From positions 4,744,001 through 4,808,000 of the forward strand of contig NZ_CP116413.1 in NCBI RefSeq assembly GCF_030064675.1: a stretch of DNA of 64,000 nucleotides. Reading direction: 5' to 3'. The notes under the pieces are model-generated. The model ran no database searches, had not been told where the DNA came from, and saw only the letters and a list, made by a program, of their open reading frames with translations. The position numbers and the translations under genes were made by a program. This document shows positions 42,909 to 51,423 of this stretch, one piece after another (within the stretch, counting starts at the first letter, position 1; each line of letters begins with the position of its first letter). Source of the DNA: Crossiella sp. CA-258035 (GTDB lineage: Bacteria; Actinomycetota; Actinomycetes; Mycobacteriales; Pseudonocardiaceae).

Positions 42909-43307
42909 GTGATGAACCGGAAGGTCCGCAACGCACTCGGCATCGGAGTGGGTGTGGTGCTGACGGTGACCCTGGTCGCCTTCATCGCGGGCTGCTGGAT
43001 CCTCAAGGCCTGGGAGGGCATGACCCTCACCCGCGGCGCCTACGACTCGGTCGCGGTCGGCCAGACCAAGACCGAGGCCGACCGGGTCCTCCCGCACGGC
43101 GGCTCCAAGATGTTCGCCAGCTACCGCCAGCAGGGCCCGCCGCTGCCGCGCGGGGCCAAGTGCCGCCACTTCCTGTCCAAGGACGAGCAGGCCACGCTGC
43201 GCGGCGGGGTGGTGGTCTACCGGTTCTGCTTCGCCGCCGGCGCGGTGGTGGAGAAGAACCGGTTCGAGGCCGCCCGGGACAAGCGGACTGGCCAGCCCCG
43301 GTCCTGA
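42909..43307 (+). CDS. Small membrane-anchored protein, paralogue of the kinase C-terminal domain
   Basis: A 132-residue protein: one TM helix (GIGVGVVLTVTLVAFIAGCW), then an extracytoplasmic domain. YDSVAVGQTKTEADRVLP, KCRHFLSKDEQ, VVYRFCFAAGAVVEKNRF are matched by QVRLGETEQVMVERFGE, HCRYYYVDG and AFRFCFQDGKLVQKDR at the end of the histidine kinase encoded upstream. The GQT/GET turn with a following helix recalls SmpA/BamE-like folds, an analogy only. It probably acts with, or competes with, the kinase tail. GTG 42909 has AAGGAA 8 nt upstream. Confidence 0.7.
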   Translation: MMNRKVRNALGIGVGVVLTVTLVAFIAGCWILKAWEGMTLTRGAYDSVAVGQTKTEADRVLPHGGSKMFASYRQQGPPLPRGAKCRHFLSKDEQATLRGGVVVYRFCFAAGAVVEKNRFEAARDKRTGQPRS

Positions 43308-43355
43308 GCTGTCGGCAACCGCTGACTGTCGGTGCCTGCTGCCATAGTCCGCGGC

Positions 43356-43679
43356 GTGGGGATGACCATCGTGGTGACCGACTCGACGCCGACCGGGAAG
43401 CAGACCGCCCGGCTGCTGCTGGCCGAGGTGCCCAGCCCGATCACGCTGCGGGAGCTGATCCGCTTCCGGGTGCGCGAGGAGGTGGCCCGGCGCAACGCCC
43501 GGAGCGCCGCCCGCCTGGGCTGGGAGAGCGCCGCTGACACGGCGGTGCGGGCCTTCACGCGCAACGGGTTCTTCGTCTTCGTCGGCGACCGGCAGGTCGA
43601 GGACCTGGACGAGCCGTTGAGCCTGGCCGAGGCGGACGAGGTGAGCTTTGTCCGGCTGGTTCCGCTGGTGGGGGGCTGA
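43356..43679 (+). CDS. Small beta-grasp-like protein ending in Gly-Gly, partner of DUF4132
   Basis: A 107-residue protein. It starts VVTDSTPTGKQTARLLLAEV, has a helical insert (LRELIRFRVREEVARRNARS) and ends GFFVFVGDRQVEDLDEPLSL followed by EADEVSFVRLVPLVGG. The last part, acidic DEV, hydrophobic strand and terminal Gly-Gly, has the look of ThiS/MoaD/ubiquitin-like proteins whose C-terminus is activated. The stop codon is 1 nt before the DUF4132 start, so the two are co-translated. GTG 43356 sits 7 nt after CATAGT (leaderless); ATG 43362 and GTG 43332 are alternatives. A ubiquitin-like role is inference. Confidence 0.65.
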   Translation: MGMTIVVTDSTPTGKQTARLLLAEVPSPITLRELIRFRVREEVARRNARSAARLGWESAADTAVRAFTRNGFFVFVGDRQVEDLDEPLSLAEADEVSFVRLVPLVGG

Positions 43680-43680
43680 C

Positions 43681-46044
43681 GTGGGGTGGAAGGAACACGA
43701 CGCGCGGGCCAAGGAGCTGCTGGCGCCGTTGCGCGAGGGCGGGCACGAGCAGTGGCGGGACAGTCTGGCCGGTGAGCCGCCGGAGCGGATCGGATCGGCG
43801 CTGATGACGCTGGTGCGCCTGACGGCCACCGGGCGCTTCGACCGCCACTACTGGCACGACCTGCGGGAGTCGGCGGCGGCCGCGCTGCGCAGGCCGTTCA
43901 CGGTCACCGCGGCCGAGGCCGAGCTCGTCGCCGGGGTCGCGGCCAAGGCCACCTGCGCCGACCCGGTGGTGCCGTTCAAGATCGCCACCGCGCTGGCCGA
44001 GCACGCCGGGTCCGCGGCGGCCCTGCGGATCCTGCTGGCGGCGCTGGACGAACGGGCGGACCTGTTCCCCAGGGACCGCAGCGCGCTGCGGGCGCGGATG
44101 GTCGCGGCCCTGCCAGGGGACTCCGGCGAGCTGGACCTGTCCGTGCTGCTGCCGGTGGACGGCTGGTCCGCGGCGGTGCGCGACGCCCTGCCCGCCTACG
44201 AGCCCGCCGCCGCCTCCGCGGTGCTGCGGCAGCTGGCCGCGGCCACCGGCAGCAAACCCGGCAAGGCCTGGTCCGCCGCGACCGCCGCCCTGCTCGAAGA
44301 CCCCGCCGCGGCTGACGTGCTGCGGATGCTGGTGGAGCGGGTGGCCGACGCCCCGGCGTTGCCCAGCAAGGATCCCTGGGGCGAGTTCGCACCCATCGTG
44401 GTCGACGACCGCAACGCCGACGTGGTGCGCGCCTCGGCCTGGGCCGCGGCCGGGGTGCCGAGGGAGTGGGTGGTGCCCGCGCTGCTCGGCCTGGTGCGGC
44501 GGGCGATGAGCGGCGAGGACGGCTGGATCCTCAGCAAGAAGGTGGTCAACGCGGGCATCCTGGCCCTCGGCCTGCGCGGCGACGCCGAGGCCCTGCGCAC
44601 GCTGGCCAAACTGGACACCACCACCAGGGACAACGGCGACCGCAAGCGGATCGCTGCCGCGCTGGAGATCGCGGGCGGCAAGCTCGGGCTCACCCCCGGC
44701 CAGCTCGCCGAGCAGCTGGTCGACCCGGCCGGGTTCGCCGCCGACGGGACCGCCGAGTACGCCGAGGAGTCGGTGCGCGCCCGGCTCACCCTGGCCGAGG
44801 ACCTGAAGCTGACCGTGCGCTGGCAGTCCGGCCCGGACTGGCTGGCCAAGCCGCCCGCGGATGCGCCGGAAGCGGCGGTGCGCGCGGTCAAGCGGCGGAT
44901 CGCCGAGGCCAAGGCCACCATCGCGGCGGAGAAGCGGCGGCTGGAGGGCCTGTTCGCCGAGGACCGCGAGTGGGCACTGGCCGACTGGCGGCGCCACTAC
45001 CTGGAGCACCCGGTCACCGGCCGGATCGCCACCCGCCTGCTGTGGCGCATCGGCGAGACGACCGGACTGCCCACCGGCTCCCGCCTGGTCACCCTGGACG
45101 GCGAGGTCGAGCTCCCGGCCGAGGCCACGGTGCGGCTGTGGCACCCGCTGCGCGCGACCACCGAGGAGGTCGCCGCCTGGCGGACCTGGTTGCTGGACAA
45201 GGAGTTCCGCCAGCCGGCCAAACAGGCCTTCCGCGAGGTGTACCCGCTCACCGAGGCCGAACGCGCCACCGGCACCTACTCCAACCGCTTCGCCGCGCAC
45301 ATCCTGCGCTACGGCCAGACCTACGCCCTGTTCAAGGAACGCGGCTGGCCGGCCAACTACCTCGGCCCCTACGACGGCGGCTACGAAGGCCGGGCTCGGC
45401 GGGAGTTCCGGGACGCCGGCGTGGTCGCGGTCTTCGAGCACTTCCCGGTGGACCCCGACCACTCCGGCCCGCCCCAGCTGTGCTCCACCGACCGGGTCTG
45501 GTTCCACCGCGCGAGCGACCGCGGCCAGACCCCGCTGGCCCTGACCGAGGTGCCGGAGCTGGTGTTCACCGAGGCCATGCGCGATGTCGACCTCTTCACC
45601 GGGGTCTGCTCCATCGCACTGGACCCGGACTGGGCCGACCGCGGCCAGGACGCCCACCACGACTACTGGCACCGGGTCTCCTTCGGCGCGCTCAGCGCAC
45701 TGGCCGAGGTGCGCAGGGACGTGCTCGCCCGCCTGCTGCCCAAGCTCGCCGTGGCCGACCGGGTGGAGCTGACCGACCGGTTCGTCCGGGTGCGCGGCAA
45801 GCTCGCCACCTACCGGGTGCACCTGGGCTCGGCCAACATCCTCATCGAACCCGACGACCGGTACCTGTGCGTGGTGCCGGGCGGGCGGGCCAAGGGCGGC
45901 AAGGTGCACCTGCCCTTCGAGGGCGATGAGCTGCTCAGCGTGATCCTGTCCAAGGTGCTGCTGCTGGCCGCCGACGACAAGATCACCGACCCGGCCCATC
46001 ACCAGCCAGCTGGCCCAGCGGACGCCGCGAAATTCGAGGATTGA
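43681..46044 (+). CDS. DUF4132 domain-containing protein
   Basis: A 787-residue cytosolic protein. The N-terminal about 400 residues are helical and repeat-like (for example ALRILLAALDERADLFPRD, AEALRTLAKLDTTTR), suggesting a solenoid. The C-terminal half has the DUF4132 pattern: RLTLAEDLKLTVRWQSGPDW, LTEAERATGTYSNRFAAHIL, YGQTYALFKERGWPANYLGP, VRRDVLARLLPKLAVADRVE and RVHLGSANILIEPDDRYLCV. DUF4132 occurs in MolR-like proteins, whose biochemistry is unknown. Start GTG 43681 is 1 nt after the stop of the Gly-Gly protein gene. The pair looks like one functional unit. Confidence 0.88.
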   Translation: MGWKEHDARAKELLAPLREGGHEQWRDSLAGEPPERIGSALMTLVRLTATGRFDRHYWHDLRESAAAALRRPFTVTAAEAELVAGVAAKATCADPVVPFKIATALAEHAGSAAALRILLAALDERADLFPRDRSALRARMVAALPGDSGELDLSVLLPVDGWSAAVRDALPAYEPAAASAVLRQLAAATGSKPGKAWSAATAALLEDPAAADVLRMLVERVADAPALPSKDPWGEFAPIVVDDRNADVVRASAWAAAGVPREWVVPALLGLVRRAMSGEDGWILSKKVVNAGILALGLRGDAEALRTLAKLDTTTRDNGDRKRIAAALEIAGGKLGLTPGQLAEQLVDPAGFAADGTAEYAEESVRARLTLAEDLKLTVRWQSGPDWLAKPPADAPEAAVRAVKRRIAEAKATIAAEKRRLEGLFAEDREWALADWRRHYLEHPVTGRIATRLLWRIGETTGLPTGSRLVTLDGEVELPAEATVRLWHPLRATTEEVAAWRTWLLDKEFRQPAKQAFREVYPLTEAERATGTYSNRFAAHILRYGQTYALFKERGWPANYLGPYDGGYEGRARREFRDAGVVAVFEHFPVDPDHSGPPQLCSTDRVWFHRASDRGQTPLALTEVPELVFTEAMRDVDLFTGVCSIALDPDWADRGQDAHHDYWHRVSFGALSALAEVRRDVLARLLPKLAVADRVELTDRFVRVRGKLATYRVHLGSANILIEPDDRYLCVVPGGRAKGGKVHLPFEGDELLSVILSKVLLLAADDKITDPAHHQPAGPADAAKFED

Positions 46045-46265
46045 AGCCTGAGGAATCGGGTATCTAAGCCGGTTGCCATTGGCCACATTGCTTTCACATT
46101 CAATCAACGTCAATCAGCTCATGCTTGACGCCCTCCACTCATCCCTGGCACACTCGAATTGCGTTCCATAGGGGGAACATCTGGGGGCAGCACAATCGCG
46201 TGCGCGGTTTTCGATTCTCGGAGAATGTCGAAAGCGTTTCACGCTGACACAAAAGGGGGGCTCTT
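46045..46265 (+). promoter_or_regulatory. AT-richer upstream region with a sigma-70-like promoter for the six-gene operon
   Basis: This 220 bp gap is noticeably richer in A and T than its surroundings. TTGACG (46125-46130) and CACACT (46149-46154), 18 nt apart, form a plausible promoter. A purine block AAAAGGGGGG just before the TTG start at 46266 could serve as ribosome site. The -10 match is moderate. Confidence 0.4.
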
Positions 46266-47321
46266 TTGTCTGCTCGTCGAATACTCGTTACCGGCGGCCA
46301 GGGCTATCTGGGGACAGCGCTGACCGAGGAACTGGTCAACCACGGGCACCAGGTGGTCGTGGTCGACAACGGACTCACCTCCTCGGTGCGGCTGCCGCTG
46401 CCCGGGGTGCGCTACCTCGAAGGCGACGTCCGCGAACCCGGCACGTGGGCCTCGGCGCTGGCCGAGGTGGACGCGGTGGTCCACCTCGCCGCGGTGGTCG
46501 GCGACCCGGCCTGCGCGGTCGACCCTGACCTGTCCTGGGAGGTCAACTACCTGGGCACGGCCCGGGTGGCCGATGCCTGCCGGGCGCACCGGGTGCGGGA
46601 CCTCGTCCTGGCCTCCACCTGCTCCAACTACGGAGTCTCCGCGGCCGCGGCCGCCGATGTGGACTCGCCGGTGTATCCGCAGTCGGTCTACGCCGAGTCC
46701 AAGGTGCACGCCGAGCACTACCTGCTGGCCGCCGCGGCCGACGGCGGGTTGCGGCCGGTGATCCTGCGCTTCGCCACCCTGTTCGGGCTGGCCCCTCGGA
46801 TGCGCTTCGACCTGGCGGTGAACGTGATGACCGCGCGGGCGGTGCACGAGGGGGTCGTGCCGGTGCACGGCGGCACCCAGTGGCGACCGTTCCTGCACGT
46901 CCGGGACGCCGCGGCAGCCGTGCGGCTGGCACTGTCCGGGCCCGCGGCGGCCTCGGGCGGCGCCCGGATCTACAACTGCGGCTCTGGCAGGCTCAACCAC
47001 CGCATCGCCGACCTCGGCCGCATGATCGCCGAGGAGGTGCCGGGGGCCACCGTGTCCATCGGCGGGGGTGACGGGGACTCCCGCGACTACCAGGTCTCCT
47101 TCGACCGGATACGCGCGGAACTGGGCTTCGAACCGCGCACCTCGGTGCCCGCGGGTGTCCGTGAGATCAGGGACGCACTACTTGCCGGCACACCCGCCGA
47201 TTTCACTGAAGAATTCCACAGCGACGTCAGAATGGTCGAACGCGCGGTTCGGGAAAGACGGCCGAACGCCCGCACACGGAATGGCGGAGCGTGGCCGACG
47301 TTGATCTTCCGGGCCGGTTGA
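46266..47321 (+). CDS. NAD-dependent epimerase/dehydratase (extended SDR, nucleotide-sugar type)
   Basis: A 351-residue extended SDR. ILVTGGQGYLGTALTEELVN binds NAD, LAAVVGDPACAVDP follows strand 4, LASTCSNYG has the catalytic Ser/Thr and SVYAESKVHAEHYL the Tyr and Lys. PFLHVRDAAAAVRLAL and the last third are typical of UDP-glucose epimerase-like enzymes. It probably acts on a nucleotide-linked sugar. The start is TTG 46266, rare but placed right before the first strand. It is the first gene of a six-gene operon. Confidence 0.87.
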   Translation: MSARRILVTGGQGYLGTALTEELVNHGHQVVVVDNGLTSSVRLPLPGVRYLEGDVREPGTWASALAEVDAVVHLAAVVGDPACAVDPDLSWEVNYLGTARVADACRAHRVRDLVLASTCSNYGVSAAAAADVDSPVYPQSVYAESKVHAEHYLLAAAADGGLRPVILRFATLFGLAPRMRFDLAVNVMTARAVHEGVVPVHGGTQWRPFLHVRDAAAAVRLALSGPAAASGGARIYNCGSGRLNHRIADLGRMIAEEVPGATVSIGGGDGDSRDYQVSFDRIRAELGFEPRTSVPAGVREIRDALLAGTPADFTEEFHSDVRMVERAVRERRPNARTRNGGAWPTLIFRAG

Positions 47322-47332
47322 GGGGGGCTTGA

Positions 47333-47785
47333 ATGGACTACGTGAAGGAATTGAGGCAGGTCCTCGGCTCGCGTCCGCTGGTGCTGCCGGGGACGCTGGT
47401 GATCGTGCGCGACGAGGCCGGGCGGATCCTGCTGATCGACCGTGCCGACACCGCGCAGTGGGGGCTGCCGGGCGGCTACATGGAACCTGGCGAGTCGCTG
47501 GTGGAGACCGGCATCCGCGAGGTGCGGGAGGAGACCGGCCTCGACGTCACCGGACTGCGCCTGCACGGGGTGTGGTCCGGCACCGACTACTTCGTCCGCT
47601 ACCCCAACGGCGACGAGGTGTACAAGGCCACCGTCGTCTACACCGCGCGGGTGGCCGCTGGCGAGCTGACACCCGATCCCGAGGAGGCGCGGCAGGCCCG
47701 GTTCTTCCCGGTGGAGTCGTTGCCCGGCAACGTCTTCGACCAGGAACTGGCCATCATCGAGCACTACGCGCAGGGGTTGCGGTGA
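47333..47785 (+). CDS. Nudix hydrolase
   Basis: A 150-residue protein with a complete Nudix box: GGYMEPGESLVETGIREVRE followed by ETGLD, matching G-x5-E-x7-R-E-U-x-E-E-x-G-U. WGLPGG precedes it. Nudix enzymes hydrolyse nucleoside diphosphates linked to another group; in this operon a nucleotide sugar is a reasonable guess, not shown. It begins 11 nt after the epimerase stop, and its TGA shares one base with the next ATG. Confidence 0.9.
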   Translation: MDYVKELRQVLGSRPLVLPGTLVIVRDEAGRILLIDRADTAQWGLPGGYMEPGESLVETGIREVREETGLDVTGLRLHGVWSGTDYFVRYPNGDEVYKATVVYTARVAAGELTPDPEEARQARFFPVESLPGNVFDQELAIIEHYAQGLR

Positions 47786-48597
47786 TGCGGGTCTGCCTGG
47801 AATCCCGGGCCGGGTCGGCCCTGCGTCCCGGCCCGGCCCGGCGGCACAACGAGGACTGGGCGATGGCGCTGCCGGAGGCGGTGGTCGTGCTGGACGGGGC
47901 GGGCACGCCCCCGGAGGTCCGCACCGGCTGCACGCACGGTGCCGCCTGGTACGTCCGCAGTCTCGGCGCGCTGCTGGCCGCCGGCCTCAGCAAGGGGGAG
48001 GCGCCGCTGGCGGAGGTGCTCGCCGAGTCGATCAGCGATCTGGCCGCCGCCCACGGTCGGGACTGCGACACCACCCACCCCGGCTCTCCCTCGGCCACGG
48101 TGGCGATGCTGCGGCGACGCGGTGGCACGGTGGACTACCTGGTGCTCTGCGACGCCATCGTGCTGCTGGATCTGGACGGGGCGGTCGAGGCGGTCAGCGA
48201 CGACCGCTGCCACCGCATCCCCGTCGCACCCGGCCACACCCCCGAGACCGCGCCAGAGTCGATCCGGCAGGCACAGCGGCTGCGCAACACACCCAGCGGG
48301 TTCTGGGTGGCCAGCACCGACCCGGAGGCGGCCCACCAGGCACTCGCCGGCAGCGTGACCGCCCATCGGCTGCGGCGGGCGGCCTTGCTCAGCGACGGCG
48401 CGGGGCGACTGGTCACGCTGTTCCACGCCGCGGACTGGGCGCACACCATGGACCTGCTCGAGGCCGGCGGACCGCGGGCCCTGCTGGACGTGGTGCGCAG
48501 GCACGAGTCGGCCGATCCGGACTGCGTGCGCTGGCCGCGGCTCAAGCGGCACGACGACGCCACCGCCGTGTGGTGCCTGCCCGGCGGGGAGGACTGA
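47785..48597 (+). CDS. PP2C-like Ser/Thr phosphatase-fold protein
   Basis: A 270-residue protein with the metal-site pattern of the PPM/PP2C fold: RRHNEDWAM (motif R-x-N-E-D), VVVLDGAG (motif D-G), SATVAMLRR, VLCDAIVLL in place of the usual GD, and KRHDDATAVWCL with the final Asp pair. A phosphatase is therefore plausible, although the spacing is a little compact. Its substrate could be a phosphorylated metabolite or protein of the pathway. It overlaps both neighbours by one base each. Confidence 0.8.
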   Translation: MRVCLESRAGSALRPGPARRHNEDWAMALPEAVVVLDGAGTPPEVRTGCTHGAAWYVRSLGALLAAGLSKGEAPLAEVLAESISDLAAAHGRDCDTTHPGSPSATVAMLRRRGGTVDYLVLCDAIVLLDLDGAVEAVSDDRCHRIPVAPGHTPETAPESIRQAQRLRNTPSGFWVASTDPEAAHQALAGSVTAHRLRRAALLSDGAGRLVTLFHAADWAHTMDLLEAGGPRALLDVVRRHESADPDCVRWPRLKRHDDATAVWCLPGGED

Positions 48598-49625
48598 TGG
48601 CATCGACGATCGGCATGGTCATCCCGGCGCACAACGCCGAATGGTTCCTGGACCAGGCGCTGGCCTCGGTGGCGTGGCAGTCCCGGCCGGTCCAGCAGGT
48701 CGTCCTCGTCGACGACGGCTCCACCGACGGGACCGCCGAGCGCGCGAGCCGGTGGACGGACGTGCTGCCGCTGCGGGTGGTGCGGTCCCCGCGCCGCGGC
48801 GGGATCGGCCACGCACGCCGACTGGGCATCGAGCACCTGGACACCGACCTGGTGCTCCAGCTCGACGCCGATGACCTCCTGCTGCCGCACCACGTGCGGG
48901 CGATGGCGCAGGCGCACGAACGCCACCCCGGGCTGATCAGTCCCCGGCCGCTGCTGTGGGACGGGGCCGGGGACTGGCGGGCCGCGACCTACTACAAGAA
49001 CCGACTGCCCGCGCCGGGTGACCAGCTGGCCCAGCTGCTGCTGCTCAACTACGTCGTGGTCGGCGCGATGTTCGACCGGCGTCGCTATCAGGAGGTCGGC
49101 GGTTACCGCGGCTGCGCCTTCTCCGAGGACTGGGACCTGTGGCTGCGGCTGGTCGCGGCCGGGGAGCGGGTGACCAAGCTGGAGACCGCCACCTACGTCT
49201 ACCGCAGGCATCCCGGCAGCTTCTCGGTCGGGGTGAACCGGCAGCACGTGCAGACGGTGGTGCTGGAGAACTTCCTCGCCGACTGCGCCGAGGGCCGATA
49301 CCGGCGGATCGCGAAGCTGTCGATGCTGCAGCGCCTGGGCGCCCGCTACCTGGACCGGCTCCCACCCGTCCGCGCTCCTGAGCAGGTACTGGCGGTGCTG
49401 GGCGTCGCGGCTGACCGGCTCGCCGCCGTCGGGCACGACCCCGAACTCGGGCTGGTGCTGCACGAGGCCGCGGCGGACCGGGTGTCGGTGGTGGATCTCG
49501 GCCCGGCGGAGGAACTGAGACTGGTGCTGCACGGCCGCGAGCTGCCTGACGGCTTCCAGGTCGACTACGTCCACGACGAGTCGCTGCGGCTGCGGTGGAG
49601 CTCGCTGCTGGAGGCGGCGTCATGA
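48597..49625 (+). CDS. Family 2 glycosyltransferase
   Basis: A 342-residue GT-A fold glycosyltransferase. IGMVIPAHNAEWFLDQALAS and VVLVDDGSTDGTAE bind the nucleotide sugar, VLQLDADDLLLPHH has the metal-binding DxD, and CAFSEDWDLWLRLVAAGE the acidic catalytic region. It has no TM helix, so it acts at the cytosolic face or on soluble acceptors. Residues after about 230 form a separate C-terminal domain. Donor and acceptor are unknown; the operon supplies an epimerase that may prepare the donor. Confidence 0.9.
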   Translation: MASTIGMVIPAHNAEWFLDQALASVAWQSRPVQQVVLVDDGSTDGTAERASRWTDVLPLRVVRSPRRGGIGHARRLGIEHLDTDLVLQLDADDLLLPHHVRAMAQAHERHPGLISPRPLLWDGAGDWRAATYYKNRLPAPGDQLAQLLLLNYVVVGAMFDRRRYQEVGGYRGCAFSEDWDLWLRLVAAGERVTKLETATYVYRRHPGSFSVGVNRQHVQTVVLENFLADCAEGRYRRIAKLSMLQRLGARYLDRLPPVRAPEQVLAVLGVAADRLAAVGHDPELGLVLHEAAADRVSVVDLGPAEELRLVLHGRELPDGFQVDYVHDESLRLRWSSLLEAAS

Positions 49626-50785
49626 GCGAGCGCAGCGATCGGGCCGCCATCGCGGTCATGTTCACCCTGGCCGGTATGGCCAACGGCAACTGGTCCGGCC
49701 GCATCCCGTGGGTGCAGGAGGCGCTCGCGCTCGGCCCTGGCGCCATGGGGCTCGCGCTCACCGCGCCCGGGATCGGCTCGATCCTGGGCGCCCCGGTGGC
49801 GGCCCGACTGGTGTCGCGGTGGGGCAGCCAGGCGGTGACCACCGGGGCGATGTGCGCCCTGGCGGTGGCGACCGCGCTGGTCACGCTCTCCCCCGGCTTG
49901 CCGGCCCTGGTCGGGTTGCTGGTGCTGCTGGGGCTGTCCTCCGGGGTCGGGGACATCGCCGCCAACGCCAACGGCGCGGAGATCGAACGTGGCCACGGCC
50001 GCCCGGTGCTCTCCGGGCTGCACGCCATGTGGAGCGTGGGTGCGTTGCTGGGCACGGCCACGGCGGGCGCGGTGGCCGCGGCCGGCGTTCCCGCGCCGCC
50101 GCACCTGGCCGCGGTGGGCGTGCTGACCATCGTCGTGGCCGCGCTGACCGGGCGGTTCCTCCGAGCGGAGCCACCGGCGCCGAGGGGTGCGCCGGTGTTC
50201 GCCTGGCCGGGCAGGCCGGTGCTGTTGATCGGGCTCATCGGTCTCAGCTCGGTCTTCGTGGAGGCGGCCGTGGCCAACTGGGGGGCGATCCTGCTGATCC
50301 AGGAGATGGCGGCCACCCCGGGCGTGGCGGCGCTGGGGTTCGGCGTGTTCTCCGTGGCCCTGGCGCTGGCCCGGCTCAGCGGCGACTGGCTGGTGGCGCG
50401 GTTCGACCGGGTGGTGCTGGTGCGGGTGAGCACCGGCGTGGGGGCAATCGGGTTGGCGGTGCTGCTGCTGGGTGGTTCGGTGGTCACCGGGTTCGCCGGG
50501 CTGGTGCTGCTCGCCGCCGGGGTGGCGCTGGCCTCGCCGCTGGCCTTCAGCGCCGCGGGCAGCCGGGAGCAGGCGCACGACCGGGGGCGCAACGTGGCCG
50601 CGGTGGCGGTGTTGCGGTTCGCCGGTCTGCTCGCCGGGCCGGCCCTGGTGGGGGCGGTCGCCCAGGGCGCGGGCCTGCAGGCCGGGTTCGGCCTCGCCGG
50701 CCTCGCCCTCGCGGTGATCGCACTCCTGGCGCACGTGTTGCGAGTGGGGACCGGCGAGCACGCCGGAACGAGGAGGGGACGATGA
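49622..50785 (+). CDS. MFS transporter, probable product exporter
   Basis: A 387-residue, 12-TM facilitator. FTLAGMANGNWSGRIPWVQE opens TM1, and ALTAPGIGSILGAPVAARLV TM2. GLSSGVGDIAANANGAEIER and HAMWSVGALLGTATAGAV are characteristic of a fucose-permease/YbjJ-like MFS group. The gene overlaps its neighbours by 4 nt (ATGA) on both sides, so it belongs to the operon. Export of the pathway product is the simplest role (inference). Confidence 0.87.
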   Translation: MSERSDRAAIAVMFTLAGMANGNWSGRIPWVQEALALGPGAMGLALTAPGIGSILGAPVAARLVSRWGSQAVTTGAMCALAVATALVTLSPGLPALVGLLVLLGLSSGVGDIAANANGAEIERGHGRPVLSGLHAMWSVGALLGTATAGAVAAAGVPAPPHLAAVGVLTIVVAALTGRFLRAEPPAPRGAPVFAWPGRPVLLIGLIGLSSVFVEAAVANWGAILLIQEMAATPGVAALGFGVFSVALALARLSGDWLVARFDRVVLVRVSTGVGAIGLAVLLLGGSVVTGFAGLVLLAAGVALASPLAFSAAGSREQAHDRGRNVAAVAVLRFAGLLAGPALVGAVAQGAGLQAGFGLAGLALAVIALLAHVLRVGTGEHAGTRRGR

Positions 50786-51405
50786 ACACCGAGTTCGCGC
50801 GCTATCTGACCGAGGTGGCCGAGCCGAGGCTGCACCTGGGCTGCGGTGCCAACATCCTGCCTGGCTGGTTCAACACCGACGCCCGGCCGCGCACCCCGCG
50901 GGTGTGCCCGCTGGATGTCACCGAGCCGTTCCCGCTGCCCGATGAGAGCGTGCACCGGGTCTTCAGCGAGCACCTGGTCGAGCACATCCGCTACCCGGAG
51001 GCGGTGCACATGATGCGGGAGAGCTTCCGCGTGCTGCGCCCCGGCGGCCGCCTCCGGGTCGCCACCCCGGACCTGATGTTCCTGGTCAAGCTGCTCACCG
51101 AGCCCACCCCGCAGCGGGCGGCCTACCTCACCTGGGCCACCGAGACCTTCATCCCCGACGCGCCCGAACCCAGCCCGGCGTTCGTGGTGAACAACTTCGT
51201 CCGCGCCTGGCACCACCAGTTCATCTACGACGTCCCGACCCTGGCCGACTTGTTGCGCACCGCGGGCTTCCAGGACATCAGCCAGGAGGCGGTGGGCAAG
51301 AGCGGTGACGTGGCCCTGCAGGGCCTGGAGAACGTCACGCGCATGCCCGCAGGGTTCCTGGAGCTGGAGACGGTGGTGCTGGAGGCGGTCCGCCCGCCCC
51401 GATGA
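50782..51405 (+). CDS. SAM-dependent methyltransferase (class I)
   Basis: A 207-residue methyltransferase. LHLGCGANILPGWFNTDARP is the SAM-binding motif I, VFSEHLVEHIRYPEAVHMM and SFRVLRPGGRLRVATPDLMF are post-I and motif III regions. This type (with HLVEH and PGG) often modifies sugars, lipids or natural products. It ends the six-gene operon and is convergent with the histidine kinase gene, 18 nt away. Confidence 0.87.
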   Translation: MNTEFARYLTEVAEPRLHLGCGANILPGWFNTDARPRTPRVCPLDVTEPFPLPDESVHRVFSEHLVEHIRYPEAVHMMRESFRVLRPGGRLRVATPDLMFLVKLLTEPTPQRAAYLTWATETFIPDAPEPSPAFVVNNFVRAWHHQFIYDVPTLADLLRTAGFQDISQEAVGKSGDVALQGLENVTRMPAGFLELETVVLEAVRPPR

Positions 51406-51423
51406 GCGGCCCGGCGGCGGTGG

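Noticed and set aside
43555-46113. 852-codon open frame opposite the DUF4132 gene
   Set aside because: Shadow frame. The plus-strand protein has the DUF4132 pattern and tight coupling to its neighbour.
49045-51216. 723-codon minus-strand frame across the MFS and methyltransferase genes
   Set aside because: Ser/Thr/Ala/Pro low-complexity product, antisense to well-supported overlapping operon genes.
46266-51405. Classical antibiotic gene cluster (aminoglycoside, PKS or NRPS)
   Set aside because: No aminotransferase/cyclitol, PKS, NRPS or terpene genes are present; only sugar-type and tailoring enzymes.
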